This document shows positions 1 to 10,571 of a DNA stretch of 64,000 bases, piece by piece. Position numbers and translations under genes: made by a program. Location: NCBI RefSeq assembly GCF_029784165.1, contig NC_073696.1, positions 154,292,713 through 154,356,712 of the forward strand, read 5' to 3'. The stretch comes from Wyeomyia smithii. Lineage: Eukaryota > Arthropoda > Insecta > Diptera > Culicidae. The notes beneath the pieces were generated by a model. That model worked only from the letters and a program-made list of their open reading frames with translations, did not search any database and was not told where the DNA came from. The first letter of the stretch is position 1. Every line of letters starts with the position of its first letter.

Positions 1-773
1 ATAGATTCCGCTATAATAGACTCATAACGCTTCCAATCAATATTACGTGTAAGGTCGTAGGAAATATTGATTGGGTTCGGGGGAGTTGAACCATTAGCAA
101 TTGATATAACGATTGGAAGATGATCACTACCGTGGGGATCGTTGATTACTTTCCACTGGCAATCTAACGCTAGTGATGTTGAGCAGAGGGATAGGTCAAG
201 CACGCTTTCACGTGCTGGAGGATTAGGTACACGTGTCGCTTCCCCAGTATTCAAAAGTGTCATATTGAAGTCGTCGATCAAGTTACAAATTAAAGAAGAT
301 CGGTTGTCGTCGTACAGCGACCCCCATAGCGAACAGTGAGAATTAAAATCTCCCAAAATCATAAAAGGTGCGGGAAGCAATTCTGCTATATCAAGGAGTT
401 GCTTCTGTTCAATCCGCGCGGATGGGGGAATATATAACGAAACAAGGCAAAGGTCTTTTCCATTCAAATTCGTTTGAATGGCAACAACTTCAATATTCGA
501 GATCGAGGGGAGGTCGATTCTGAAAAAAGAATAGCACTTTTTGATCCCTAAAAGTACCCCTCCACCGTGTGAGTCTCGATCTCGACGAATGATGTTAAAA
601 TCGTGGAAATTGAGTTGATCGTTCGAATTGAGAAAGGTTTCACAGAGCGCGAATGCGTCACAATTGTATGTATTCATCAAATGAGAAAATAAATCGAATT
701 TGGGGATGATACTTCTGCAATTCCACTGTAATACAGTGAAAAAATTCCTAACCTCTTTCATCGTATTAGTCAT
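1..773 (-). CDS. ORF2 endonuclease of LINE A (partial)
   Basis: The start codon is at 773-771 on the minus strand and overlaps the ORF1 stop, as in LINE B. The visible 257 codons are open and run off the window edge. They encode the apurinic-type endonuclease: an N-terminal LQWNCRS motif, CETF and later the LGDFNSH motif. In the family this domain nicks the target DNA to prime reverse transcription. RT and RNase H are outside the window. Apart from scattered substitutions it matches LINE B residue for residue. Whether the rest is intact cannot be judged. Confidence 0.8.
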   Translation of the reverse strand, partial: MTNTMKEVRNFFTVLQWNCRSIIPKFDLFSHLMNTYNCDAFALCETFLNSNDQLNFHDFNIIRRDRDSHGGGVLLGIKKCYSFFRIDLPSISNIEVVAIQTNLNGKDLCLVSLYIPPSARIEQKQLLDIAELLPAPFMILGDFNSHCSLWGSLYDDNRSSLICNLIDDFNMTLLNTGEATRVPNPPARESVLDLSLCSTSLALDCQWKVINDPHGSDHLPIVISIANGSTPPNPINISYDLTRNIDWKRYESIIAES

Positions 774-2156
774 CGAAAGAAACGATAGCTGAAATGAGGG
801 GCCAAGTTGCTGTGAGTTGCTTCAAAAAGGTTTTCACTGTAGGAAGAAGGGCAAGAAGAATATTTTGTAGGGGATCTGGTATGTTGAATGTTTTAAATAT
901 CCAGTCCACAATATCAGAAAATTTTATGAACCCTGTTCCTTTTTTATCTTCTGATCGAGAAATGGGTGCATGAGGGGTTTTTGGTGCCCCAGGAAGCGGT
1001 GGGTACTCCTGGTTTGATTTGAAATTAAAACCGGGGGGTACTTGCTTCGGTTTTTCTTCACCGCCCCTTTTTGTGTTGTCTTATTGGTCATTCCGCTAAG
1101 GGTTATCTTACGACCTTTGCGAGAAAGATTAGGAGAGTTGAGCATTCTCCTCTTCCTAGATCCCTCTGGCAAGGCATAGGAACACCCTTCGACGGGATCG
1201 TCAGACGTACCCTCATCAGTTGGCAAGAAGGAAAAGATGTTTCCTGTCAAGGGTGGCTCAGCCCTCTTAAGCATTTCTGCAAAAGAGCGCTTTGATCGTT
1301 CCTTAAGGGAACGCTTAATTTTTTCCTCGCGCTGTTTGTACGCGGGACATGCCGGAAGGTCATGCCGAGTTCCCTCGCAATAAAGACACTTTTCAGTATC
1401 CCCACTGCAAGCGTTCTCAGCATGATTGCCTCCGCACTTGCTACAGCGTGCCTTGTTGCAGCAGTAGGTGGCTGTGTGACCTAACTGCTTACAGTTTTGG
1501 CAATGCATGACCCGCGGTACGAACAGGCGTACAGGTAGACGAACCCTGTCCAAGCGGACGTAGTTCGGCAGCGCGGATCCGGCGAATGTTACTCGGAAGG
1601 AATCCGAAGGGAGGAATTTCTTCTTCCCTTCTTCGATGGATACTGAATGCAATTGCTTGCAATCCAGTATCTTTACACTTTGCATCAAGGGGTTTTTAAA
1701 ACAGCCAACTCCATGACGCAAAATGTCATCGACAGTGAGATTCCCCTCGGTAACCACACCGTCGATTTCTACATCCTTGGCAGGGATGTACACGCGATAC
1801 TCTCTCGTGAAGAGCTCGTAGCCAGCAATTTCGTTTGCTTGCTTCAAGCTACTCACGACAACTCGCAGTTTGTTCGGCCTCACCTTTGTAATCTCGGTTA
1901 CGGCCGAAAAATGTTTTGCCAGGTCTTTGCCAATTTGAATAATATTCAATGGCTTCTTTATGGGCCGGAAAAAAACAACGTAGGGACCGCCAGCGGCATC
2001 TGGGTAAGCTTTTACCCGTACTTCCGGTACTCTTGGTACAGGACTTGGCAAAGGGGAGGGCACAGGGGAAGGTAGGGGTGAGCTGATGGGAGAAATTTCA
2101 ATTTCTTCCCCGTTTGTTTCCACCTCCAGAAAAAGTTGCACCTGCATGTCGTCCAT
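766..2156 (-). pseudogene. ORF1 (gag-like, CCHC) of LINE A, frameshifted
   Basis: This is the nucleic-acid-binding ORF1 protein of LINE A. The reading frame from 2156 is open for 410 codons. It has a proline-serine-rich N-terminus, a conserved central region ending in a VYIPAKDVE motif, a cluster of CCHC knuckles (CQNCKQLGH and following), and a basic KRSLKERSKRS segment. Compared with LINE B one base is missing near 1062, in the GGGGCGG stretch. The last ~100 residues are therefore out of frame and the frame stops early at 924. The original stop is at 766-768, overlapping the ORF2 start. In the family ORF1 coats the element RNA in the cytoplasm. Confidence 0.85.
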
Positions 2157-2211
2157 TTTGCGGGAGCGTTACGCTCTACCGCACACAAACGATAAATATT
2201 CGAATATGGGG

Positions 2212-2311
2212 GGGGGGGGGTTCAAGTAGTTGATATTAAATTTTAAAAACAATTTTTCAATCTACAATGGATCAAATGAAAAAAAAGACAGTAATACTAA
2301 TACTTATAACA

Positions 2312-2342
<31 letters not shown>

Positions 2343-2445
2343 TTGTAGTAATAATAATAATAATAACAATAATAATAATATCAATAATAATATTGATAAT
2401 AATATTATAACATAGTAATAATATTGATAATTATAGTGAAAATTC
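2212..2445. repeat. Poly-G run and AAT-type microsatellite in LINE A 5' UTR
   Basis: A run of ten G is followed, about 65 bp on, by an imperfect AAT/AAC trinucleotide tract at about 2290-2420. The same arrangement occurs in LINE B (4865-5097, inverted) and LINE C, so the tract is part of the element's 5' UTR and not an insertion site. Confidence 0.9.
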
Positions 2446-2893
2446 TAAATGTAATACTTCACCGAACGTCTAAGTCACGACCTCACGGCTGATAGTTGGA
2501 TTAATCGAGTGTCTCCGCAGAACAAACAATGACGATCCAGCTTCGTGTTGTGACACAGTGGCCGTATCTTACACGCGACCTTGTAGATGCCACTTGTAGT
2601 TGACTTCCACTCGCTCGATCGTATGGTGGTCCGTGCTGCTAGCGGGGTAACAGCGGTGCGGGAGAATTATTCTTGCTGATATATCAGCTGCGTATCGAAT
2701 CACTGGTGGGGTAGCCTGCCCCTACCAGTGTGCAGATGTTTCTGCCGATATACAACAGGCTATTGTTATCGCGCAACACAAGAACTAATCGACAAAAAAA
2801 CACCCGTACGATAACTCGTGTATTGTTATTTTGCGAACTAAAACGGAGATAAACAATTTGCGTCTAATCGAGACGAAAGCAAAACAACGAATG

Positions 2894-2983
2894 TGAATGG
2901 AGAATTTTCTGCTGTGTGAAAGCGGCACCGAGAACCTCACATGAGGTGTTGCATGCTGCTTATGAGCGAGACTAACAACACTG
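2894..2983 (-). mobile_element. hAT-type non-autonomous element, terminal fragment
   Basis: About 90 bp between the LINE A 5' end and 2983. On the minus strand it begins CAGTGTTGTTAGTCTCGCTC and matches the left end of the complete 691-bp element at 18826. LINE A probably inserted into this element, so its other part should lie beyond LINE A's 3' end outside the window. Confidence 0.7.
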
Positions 2984-3343
2984 CTGATAGATATCTGATT
3001 ATTCAAAAATTAAAATATTTTTCACAAAACCACGTGAACAGTGCAAAACCATGACATTTTAGGTTTGATTTGCCTCGAAATCAGAATTCAAAGCGATGAT
3101 ATAATATACTAGCTGAATGTACCCGGCCGTGCTCGTGTAAAAAATTCTGCTTTTTCTATAATTTTTTATACTTTTATATATTATTTCCAACCCATCATTT
3201 CAATTAATATTTCTATTTTAGTTATAAACTTGCTTATATACTCCCTTTTTTGTTGATTAACAATCGATACGGAGACATTCCAGCTGTGTCGAGTGAGTTA
3301 TAAATTCCGTTGGAAAATTATTTGCCTCATCAGCATCTTCGAA
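2984..3343. other. Intervening AT-rich DNA, no gene seen
   Basis: AT-rich sequence with no credible reading frame. A motif near 3110 (tagctgaatgtacccggccg) resembles the end sequence of a repeat common in insect genomes, but I cannot assign it to a named family. Confidence 0.5.
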
Positions 3344-4337
3344 TAGGGATACCATCCGTCCTGATTTAGCAGGACATGTCCTGATTTTGAAATCATATTT
3401 GGGCGTGTCCTGATTTATTGTTCATATTCTCGCATTTGTCCTGATTTTTATAAGACATGCAATATCTTCAATCACCAAGCTAATATTGCAAGGCACAAGT
3501 CAGTAAGTTTTTAACAGAAACGTGAATGTTGCCTGATATTGAAAATTGTTGGAGATTGCCCAGTATTTTATTTTCATTTCTGGTTGCCAGTTCGAACTCG
3601 TCGCTGGTAAAAATAAAAACAAAAGGACATTTTTCTCCGATAAAATTCTTAAAGTAACATTTTATGAGGTAAAATTGTAAAATTTGAAGTGATGACCGTT
3701 TTGCGGGCTAAAGGAAATAAAAGGGGCCTATTACAGTCAACAAGGTGAGCAGCGAGTTACTCGCCTGACCAATTTAGATATAACAGATGGTGAGTCGGCT
3801 GGATCTCGGACGTGTAGCTCGTCTGCGAAACTGCTCCACTCAGCTGTCATCAGCCAAGTTTCACTCGCGTTTCCTAATACAACATTTTGCTCGTCAGTGA
3901 CTCTAGGCGAGGCAAATTGCTTGTCTTTTTACCTGTAATCGCTCCCAAAATCAGGAAAAATCTGCATTATTTTTTAAATATCTAGGAGATTAGATTAAAC
4001 CTGTCTATCTTGATACCTGACCATACAACGCTCATTGCGTAAATTATTTCTTTGGTTAACCCTGAGTAAACTGAATAGTGTTAAACATTTGACGATTTTT
4101 ATATTTAATTTTAAACAGTTTACGTGTGCTGAATTCTTTGGGGACATACAAATTCCTAAAACTTCAAAGTTGCTTGATAAAATTCGAGATACATGTTGAA
4201 TAAATTAACAACCGAATAGCATTTTGAAGTGCAAATCACATACCACCAGTTTAAACCAGAATAAAAATAATTTGGATCAAATTTGTGCCGAAAAAGTAAA
4301 TGTCCTGATTTGTACCTCCGACCAGATGGTATCCCTA
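3344..4337. mobile_element. hAT-like non-autonomous TIR element
   Basis: Bounded by the inverted termini TAGGGATACCATC at 3344 and its complement ending at 4337. The flanking 8-mers are TCTTCGAA (3336-3343) and TCTTCGAC (4338-4345), which match at 7 of 8 positions. An 8-bp TSD fits hAT superfamily insertion. Inside, a gtcctgattt motif recurs near both ends. No transposase-like reading frame is visible in its 994 bp. Confidence 0.62.
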
Positions 4338-4864
4338 TCTTCGACGGTATCGATTAACTTACAATAAACTCAAACTATACTGGAATTACATAATCAATAG
4401 CCTGAGCTCACCTCTGATCATTCGTTGTTTTGCTTTCGTCTCGATTAGACGCAATTGTTTATCTCCGTTTGAGTTCGCAAAATAACAATACACGAGTTAT
4501 CGTACGGGTGTTTTTTTGTCGATTAGTTCTCGTGCTGCGCAATAACAATAGACTGTTATATATCGGCAGAAACATCTGCACACTGGTAGGGGCAGGCTAC
4601 CCCGCCAGTGATTCGATACGCAGCTGATATATCAGCAAGAATAATTCTCCCGCACCGCTGTTACCCCGCTAGCAGCACGGACCATCATACGATCGAGCGA
4701 GTGGAAGTCAACTACAAGTGGCATCTACAAGGTCGCGTGTAGGACACGGCCACTGTGTCTCAACACGAAGCTGGATCGTCATTGTTTGTTCTGCGGAGAC
4801 GCTCGATTAATCCTACTATCAGCCGTGAGGTCGTGACTTAGACGTTCGGTGAAGTATTACCTTT

Positions 4865-5097
4865 AGAATTTTTACTATTATTATCAATATTATTACTATG
4901 TTATAATATTATTATTAATATTATTATTGATATTATTATTGTTATTATTAATACTATTACTATAATTATTATTATTATTATTATTATTACTATTGTTATT
5001 AGTATTAGTATTACTGTCTTTTTTTTTCATTTGATCCATTGTAGATTGAAAAATTGTTTTTAAAATTTAACATCAACTACTTGAACCCCCCCCCCCC
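4865..5097. repeat. ATT microsatellite and poly-C run in LINE B 5' UTR
   Basis: An imperfect ATT/GTT tract from about 4865 to 5015 is followed by a run of C at 5086-5098. It is the inverted counterpart of the tract in LINE A. The equivalent tract in LINE C has been the target of two later LINE insertions. Confidence 0.88.
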
Positions 5098-5149
5098 CAT
5101 ATTCGAATATTTATCGTTTGTGTGCGGTAGAGCGTAACGCTCCCGCAAA

Positions 5150-6541
5150 ATGGACGACATGCAGGTGCAACTTTTCCTGGAGGTGGAAACAAACGGGGAA
5201 GAAATTGAAATTTCTCCCATCAGCACACCCCTACCTTCCCCTGTGCCCTCCCCTTTGCCAAGTCCTGTACCAAGAGTACCGGAAGTACGGGTAAAAGCTT
5301 ACCCAGATGCCGCTGGCGGTCCCTACGTTGTTTTTTTCCGGCCCATAAAGAAGCCATTGAATATTATCCAAATTGGCAAAGACCTGGCAAAACATTTTTC
5401 GGCCGTAACCGAGATTACGAAGGTGAGGCCGAACAAACTGCGAGTTGTCGTGAGTAGCTTGAAGCAAGCAAACGAAATTGCTGGCTACGAGCTCTTCACG
5501 AGAGAGTATCGCGTGTACATCCCTGCCAAGGATGTAGAAATCGACGGTGTGGTTACCGAGGGGAATCTCACTGTCGATGACATTTTGCGTCATGGAGTTG
5601 GCTGTTTTAAAAACCCCTTGATGCAAAGTGTAAAGATACTGGATTGCAAGCAATTGCATTCAGTATCCATCGAAGAAGGGAAGAAGAAATTCCTCCCTTC
5701 GGATTCCTTCCGAGTAACATTCGCCGGATCCGCGCTGCCGAACTACGTCCGCTTGGACAGGGTTCGTCTACCTGTACGCCTGTTCGTACCGCGGGTCATG
5801 CATTGCCAAAACTGTAAGCAGTTAGGTCACACAGCCACCTACTGCTGCAACAAGGCACGCTGTAGCAAGTGCGGAGGCAATCATGCTGAGAACGCTTGCA
5901 GTGGGGATACTGAAAAGTGTCTTTATTGCGAGGGAACTCGGCATGACCTTCCGGCATGTCCCGCGTACAAACAGCGCGAGGAAAAAATTAAGCGTTCCCT
6001 TAAGGAACGATCAAAGCGCTCTTTTGCAGAAATGCTTAAGAGGGCTGAGCCACCCTCGACAGGAAACATCTTTTCCTTTTTGCCAACCGATGAGGGTACA
6101 TCTGACGATCCCGTCGAAGGGTGTTCCTATGCCTTGCCAGAGGGATCTAGGAAGAGGAGAATGCTCAACTCTCCTAATCTTTCTCGTAAAGGTCGTAAGA
6201 TAACCCCTAGCGGAATGACCAATAAGACAACACAAAAAGGAAGCGGTGAAGAAAAACCAAAGCAAGTACCCCCCGGTTTTAATTTCAAATCAAACCAGGA
6301 GTACCCACCGCTTCCTGGGGCACCAAAAACCCCTCGGGCACCCATTTCTCGATCAGAAGACATAAAAGAAACAGGGTTCATAAAATTCTCTGATATTGTG
6401 GACTGGATATTTAAAACATTCAACATACCAGATCCCCTTCAAAACATTCTTCTTGCCCTTCTCCCAACAGTGAAAACCTTTTTGAAGCAACTCACAGCAA
6501 CTTGGCCCCTCATTTCAGCTATCGTATCTTTCGATGACTAA
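5150..6541 (+). CDS. ORF1 gag-like zinc-knuckle protein of LINE B
   Basis: An intact 463-codon ORF1, the best-preserved ORF1 of its subfamily here. Order: proline-serine-rich N-terminus (about 1-45); a conserved region with RPNKLRVVV and REYRVYIP (about 90-130); CCHC knuckles beginning CQNCKQLGH and CSKCGGNH, with a third Cys-His group (about 218-270); a basic KRSLKERSKRS stretch; and a hydrophobic C-terminus (VDWIFKTFNIPDP to SFDD). By family knowledge it binds element RNA and forms the cytoplasmic ribonucleoprotein. Its last codons overlap the ORF2 start (ATGACTAA, 6534-6541), which suggests ORF2 is translated by termination-reinitiation. Confidence 0.9.
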   Translation: MDDMQVQLFLEVETNGEEIEISPISTPLPSPVPSPLPSPVPRVPEVRVKAYPDAAGGPYVVFFRPIKKPLNIIQIGKDLAKHFSAVTEITKVRPNKLRVVVSSLKQANEIAGYELFTREYRVYIPAKDVEIDGVVTEGNLTVDDILRHGVGCFKNPLMQSVKILDCKQLHSVSIEEGKKKFLPSDSFRVTFAGSALPNYVRLDRVRLPVRLFVPRVMHCQNCKQLGHTATYCCNKARCSKCGGNHAENACSGDTEKCLYCEGTRHDLPACPAYKQREEKIKRSLKERSKRSFAEMLKRAEPPSTGNIFSFLPTDEGTSDDPVEGCSYALPEGSRKRRMLNSPNLSRKGRKITPSGMTNKTTQKGSGEEKPKQVPPGFNFKSNQEYPPLPGAPKTPRAPISRSEDIKETGFIKFSDIVDWIFKTFNIPDPLQNILLALLPTVKTFLKQLTATWPLISAIVSFDD

Positions 6542-9500
6542 TTCGTTGAAAGAGGTTAGGAATTTTGTCACTGTGTTACAGTGGAACTGCAGAAGTATCA
6601 TCCCCAAATTTGATTTATTTTCACATTTGATAAACACATACAATTGTGATGCGTTCGCGCTCTGTGAAACTTTTCTCAATTCAAATGACCAACTTAATTT
6701 CCACGATTTTAACATCATTCGTCGAGATCGAGACTCACACGGTGGAGGGGTACTTTTAGGGATCAAAAAGTGCTATTCTTTTTTCAGAATTGACCTCCCC
6801 TCGATCTCGAATATTGAAGTTGTTGCCATTCAAACGAATATGAATGGAAAAGACCTTTGCCTTGTTTCGTTATATATTCCCCCATCCGCGCGGATTGAAC
6901 AGAAGCAACTCCTTGATATAGCAGAATTGCTTCCCGCACCTTTTTTGATTTTGGGAGATTTTAACTCTCACTGTTCGCTATGGGGGTCGCTGTACGACGA
7001 CAACCGATCTTCTTTAATCTGTAACTTGATCGACGACTTCAATATGACAGTTTTGAATACTGGGGAAGCGACACGCGTACCTAATCCTCCGGCACGTGAA
7101 AGCGTGCTTGACCTATCCCTCTGCTCGACATCACTAGCGTTAGATTGCCAGTGGAAAGTAATCAACGATCCCCACGGTAGTGATCATCTTCCAATCGTTA
7201 TATCAATTGCTAATGGTTCAACTCCCCCGAACCCAATCAATATTTCCTACGACCTTACACGTAATATTGATTGGAAGCGTTATGAGTCTATTATAGCGGA
7301 ATCTATCGAGACTCACGAGGAACTTCCTCCGGAGGAAGAATACGCGTTCTTAGCTGGCTTGATAATCGACGCCGCGACGCAAGCTCAGACGAAACCGATA
7401 CCCGGGGTAACGATTAGACAACGCCCTCCCAACAAATGGTGGGACAAAGAGTGCTCTGAGCTGTACGCGCGAAGGTCCGCGGCGTATAAGGACTACCGGG
7501 AGTACGGCACTGTCAACCTACTACGAAAGTACGAGGCACTGGGCAGGCAGATGAAGAGCTTAGTAAAGGCGAAAAAACGCGGGTACTGGCGGCGGTTCGT
7601 AAACGCGTTGTCGAGGGAAACAGCGAGGAGCACTCTTTGGGATACCGCCAGGCGCATGCGGAACCGTGACGTTTCGAATGAGAGTGAGGAGTATTCAGAT
7701 CGCTGGATACTCGATTTTGCCAAAAAGGTCTGTCCGGACTCTGTACCGGAACAGAAAACCTTTCGCGACGCGTTTATAGTAACTACGGAAGAGCCTCCAT
7801 TTTCGATGTTGGAATTTCAATGGCTCTCCTGTCGTGCAACAATAAGGCTCCAGGGTTAGATAGAATAAAATTCAACCTGTTGAAGAATCTACCCGACTCT
7901 GCAAAAAGACGCTTGTTGGACTTGTTCAACAAGTTTCTTGAGCTAAATATTGTTCCGCATGACTGGAGGGAGGTAAAAGTCATTGCTATTCGGAAACCCG
8001 GGAAACCCGCCTCTGATCACAATTCATTTAGGCCGATTGCAATGCTCTCTTGCCTCCGGAAATTAATGGAGAAAATGATCCTCTTACGGTTAGACAAATG
8101 GGTCGAAACAAACGGTTTACTTTCAGATACTCAATTTGGCTTTCGCCGGGGCAAAGGGACGAACGATTGCCTAGCGTTGCTTTCTACTGAAATTCAACTC
8201 GCATTTGCTCGAAAAGAGCAAATGGCTTCTGCGTTCTTGGATATTAAGGGGGCTTTTGACTCTGTCTCTGTAGAAGTTTTAAGCGCGAAACTTCATTCGC
8301 AGGGACTTTCACTAAATTTGAATAACTTTTTGCTCAATCTGTTGTCAGAAAAGCATATGTATTTCTCACATGGCGATTCGACAACTTCCCGAATTAGTTA
8401 CATGGGCCTTCCCCAGGGCTCATGTTTAAGTCCTCTCTTATATAATTTTTACGTCAATGACATCGATGAATGTCTTGCAAATTCATGCACGCTAAGGCAA
8501 CTTGCAGACGATAGCGTTGTATCCATTACTGGTAGCGAGGCTAGCGATCTGCAAGGACCATTGCAAGATACCTTAGACAATTTGTCTGAATGGGCTCTTA
8601 AGCTGGGTATCGAATTCTCTCCGGAGAAAACTGAGTTGGTCGTTTTTTCTAGGAAGCATAACCCAGCTCAGCTGCAGCTCCTACTAACGGGTAAAACGAT
8701 CTCTCAGGTTTTAGTCGCTAAATATCTCGGGGTCTGGTTCGACTCTAAATGCACCTGGGCTTGTCATATTAGGTATCTGACACGAAAATGCCAACAGAGG
8801 ATTAATTTTCTTCGTACGATTACCGGAACCTGGTGGGGAGCCCACCCAGGAGACCTTCTAAGGCTTTACCAAACAACGATATTGTCAGTTCTTGAGTACG
8901 GCTGTTTCTGCTTCCGCTCCGCCGCGAACACGCACATTATAAAATTAGAGAGAATACAATATCGTTGTTTGCGTATTGCCTTGGGTTGCATGCAGTCGAC
9001 CCATACGATGAGTCTTGAAGTGTTAGCGGGTATTCTTCCGTTGAAACATCGTTTTTGGAATCTCTCTTACCGGTTGCTAATTCGATGCACAGTTAGGAAC
9101 CCATTAGTAATTGAAAATTTCGAGAGGTTGGTCGACCTTCAATTTCAATCCAGATTTATGACTTTATATTTTGACTATATGGCTCAAGATATTAATCCTT
9201 CTTCATACGATTCCTCCAATGTCGCACTTTTAGATACTTCTAATAATGCTATATTTTTCGACACCACCATGAAACAAGACATTTCTGGTATCCCGGATCA
9301 ATTGCGACCCCAAGAGATCCCTAAGATTTTTTCGAATAAGTTCAAACATGTTAGTTATGATAAAAGGTTTTACACTGACGGATCTAATCTAGATGAGTCC
9401 ACTGGCTTCGGTGTTTTCCACGAAAATTTTACCGCCTCCTACAAACTCGATGCTCCTGCTTCCGTGTACGTCGCAGAACTTGCTGCTATTCAGTACTCTC

Positions 9501-10216
9501 TTGGAATCATCGAAACCTTACCCACAGACCACTACTTCATCTTCACAGACAGTCTCAGTGCAATTGAGGCTCTGCGATCGATGAAGCCTGTGAAGCACAC
9601 CCCGTATTTCCTGGGGAAAATACGGTGGTTTTTAAGTGCTTTAACAGATAAAAATTACCGGGTTACCTTAGCGTGGGTCCCTTCTCATTGCTCGATTCCG
9701 GGTAACGAAAAGGCTGACTCTTTAGCTAAGGTGGGTGCTATTGATGGCGATATTTATGAAAGACCAATTGCTTATGATGAATTTTATAGCATTTTGCGTC
9801 AGAGAACACTCAACAGTTGGCAATCATCATGGAACTCAGATGAACTGGGACGGTGGCTACATTCCATTTTTCCTAAGGTATCGACGAAAGCATGGTTCAA
9901 GGGGTTGGATGTAGGTCGGGACTTCATTCGCGTGATGTCTAGACTTATGTCCAATCACTACACGTTAAACACGCATCTCTTTCGTATAGGGCTTGTAGAC
10001 AGTAATCACTGCGTTTGTGGCGATGGCTACCATGACATCGAGCATGTTGTTTGGTCGTGTACCGAATACTGTGGTGTTAGGTCCGAGCTTATAGATTCCC
10101 TTCGGGCCCGAGGAAAACAACCGAACGTACCCGTTAGAGACATTCTGGGAAGTGGTGATCTCCAGTACATGACACAGTTATACTGCTTTCTGAAAAACGC
10201 TGACATTAAAATTTAA
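6534..10216 (+). pseudogene. ORF2 (EN-RT-RNase H) of LINE B, one frameshift
   Basis: The polyprotein that nicks the target and reverse-transcribes the RNA. The first frame (6534 to ~7815) holds the endonuclease: LQWNCRS, LGDFNSH and SDHLPI. The second frame (7820-10216) holds the RT: FRPIAML, AFLDIKGAFDSV, GLPQGSCLSPLLY and QLADDSVV. RNase H follows with all four acidic residues (FYTDGS, AELAAIQ, FTDSLSA, NEKADSLAK), then a C-terminal Cys-His group (CVCGDGYHDIEH). At 7815-7817 there are three T where LINE C has four, so one base was lost and the frames separate. The catalytic box reads LADD and not the usual YADD, as in every copy here. Apart from the frameshift it looks complete. Confidence 0.88.
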
Positions 10217-10557
10217 AATTTTCTTTGTCTATTTGTCAGATTAAGGATACAAATATGCTATGCTGAAGACACGGAAACGAAGAGCCCGCAACTATGCTTA
10301 CACAAATATTTTGAACCCACAACAAACAAGAATACAATTGCTCTACCAGTTGAAAAACAAAGTTCCAAAATAGTTTTAAGTCAAAATTGTATCTCCCCTC
10401 CTCTCACCTTAAATCCCCACTAGCTCGTAGTCGGCCGCGAGAATAAAGAAAAGGCCTCCCTCTTTTCCCTGCTAACGTAGAATTAAAACGAATTGTACTT
10501 GGCTCAGTAAAACAGAAAATGTATCGTGCCGTGTCAAATAAACTAATTTAAAACTAA
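10217..10557 (+). other. 3' UTR of LINE B
   Basis: About 340 bp from the ORF2 stop to the TSD. It includes a pyrimidine-rich ctcccctcctctcacc stretch and ends with GTGCCGTGTCAAATAAAC. The same end sequence, diverged, closes LINEs C, D and E, which supports one family. Confidence 0.8.
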
Positions 10558-10571
10558 AGCTCACCTCTGAT

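Larger units (their letters stand above)
1..2893 (-). mobile_element. I-like non-LTR retrotransposon A, 5' part
   Basis: The 5' 2.9 kb of a LINE on the minus strand; the rest lies beyond the left window edge. Reading leftwards it has a 5' UTR with an AAT-type microsatellite and a poly-G run, an ORF1 with zinc knuckles, and the endonuclease part of ORF2. It is nearly identical to the matching part of LINE B (4419-7300) and to LINE C. The 5' end is placed at 2893 because all three copies begin with the same bases there (CATTCGTTGTTTTGC on the element strand). Beyond it lies a piece of a hAT-type element. Assignment to the I-like group rests on ORF1 CCHC knuckles together with an ORF2 carrying endonuclease, RT and RNase H in the full copies. 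Confidence 0.88.
4419..10557 (+). mobile_element. I-like non-LTR retrotransposon B, full length
   Basis: A complete 6.14-kb LINE. The 14-bp direct repeat AGCTCACCTCTGAT lies just outside both ends (4405-4418 and 10558-10571) and is the target-site duplication. The 5' UTR (4419-5149) contains an ATT-type microsatellite at about 4865-5035 and a C run before the ORF1 start. ORF1 is intact. ORF2 has endonuclease, RT, RNase H and a C-terminal knuckle but is broken by one frameshift. The 3' end (10530-10557) reads GTGCCGTGTCAAATAAAC followed by a short A-rich tail and no long poly-A. The left 2.88 kb is an inverted match of LINE A. Confidence 0.93.

Noticed and set aside
1647..2075. Long plus-strand frame opposite LINE A ORF1, and its twin at 5231-5659
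   Set aside because: Mirror frames of the ORF1 coding strand, present in both LINE copies for that reason alone.
1..7300. Palindromic genomic duplication or assembly foldback
   Set aside because: LINE B has its own 14-bp TSD, and the DNA outside the LINE ends differs on the two sides (hAT fragment versus unique DNA), so independent insertions explain it.
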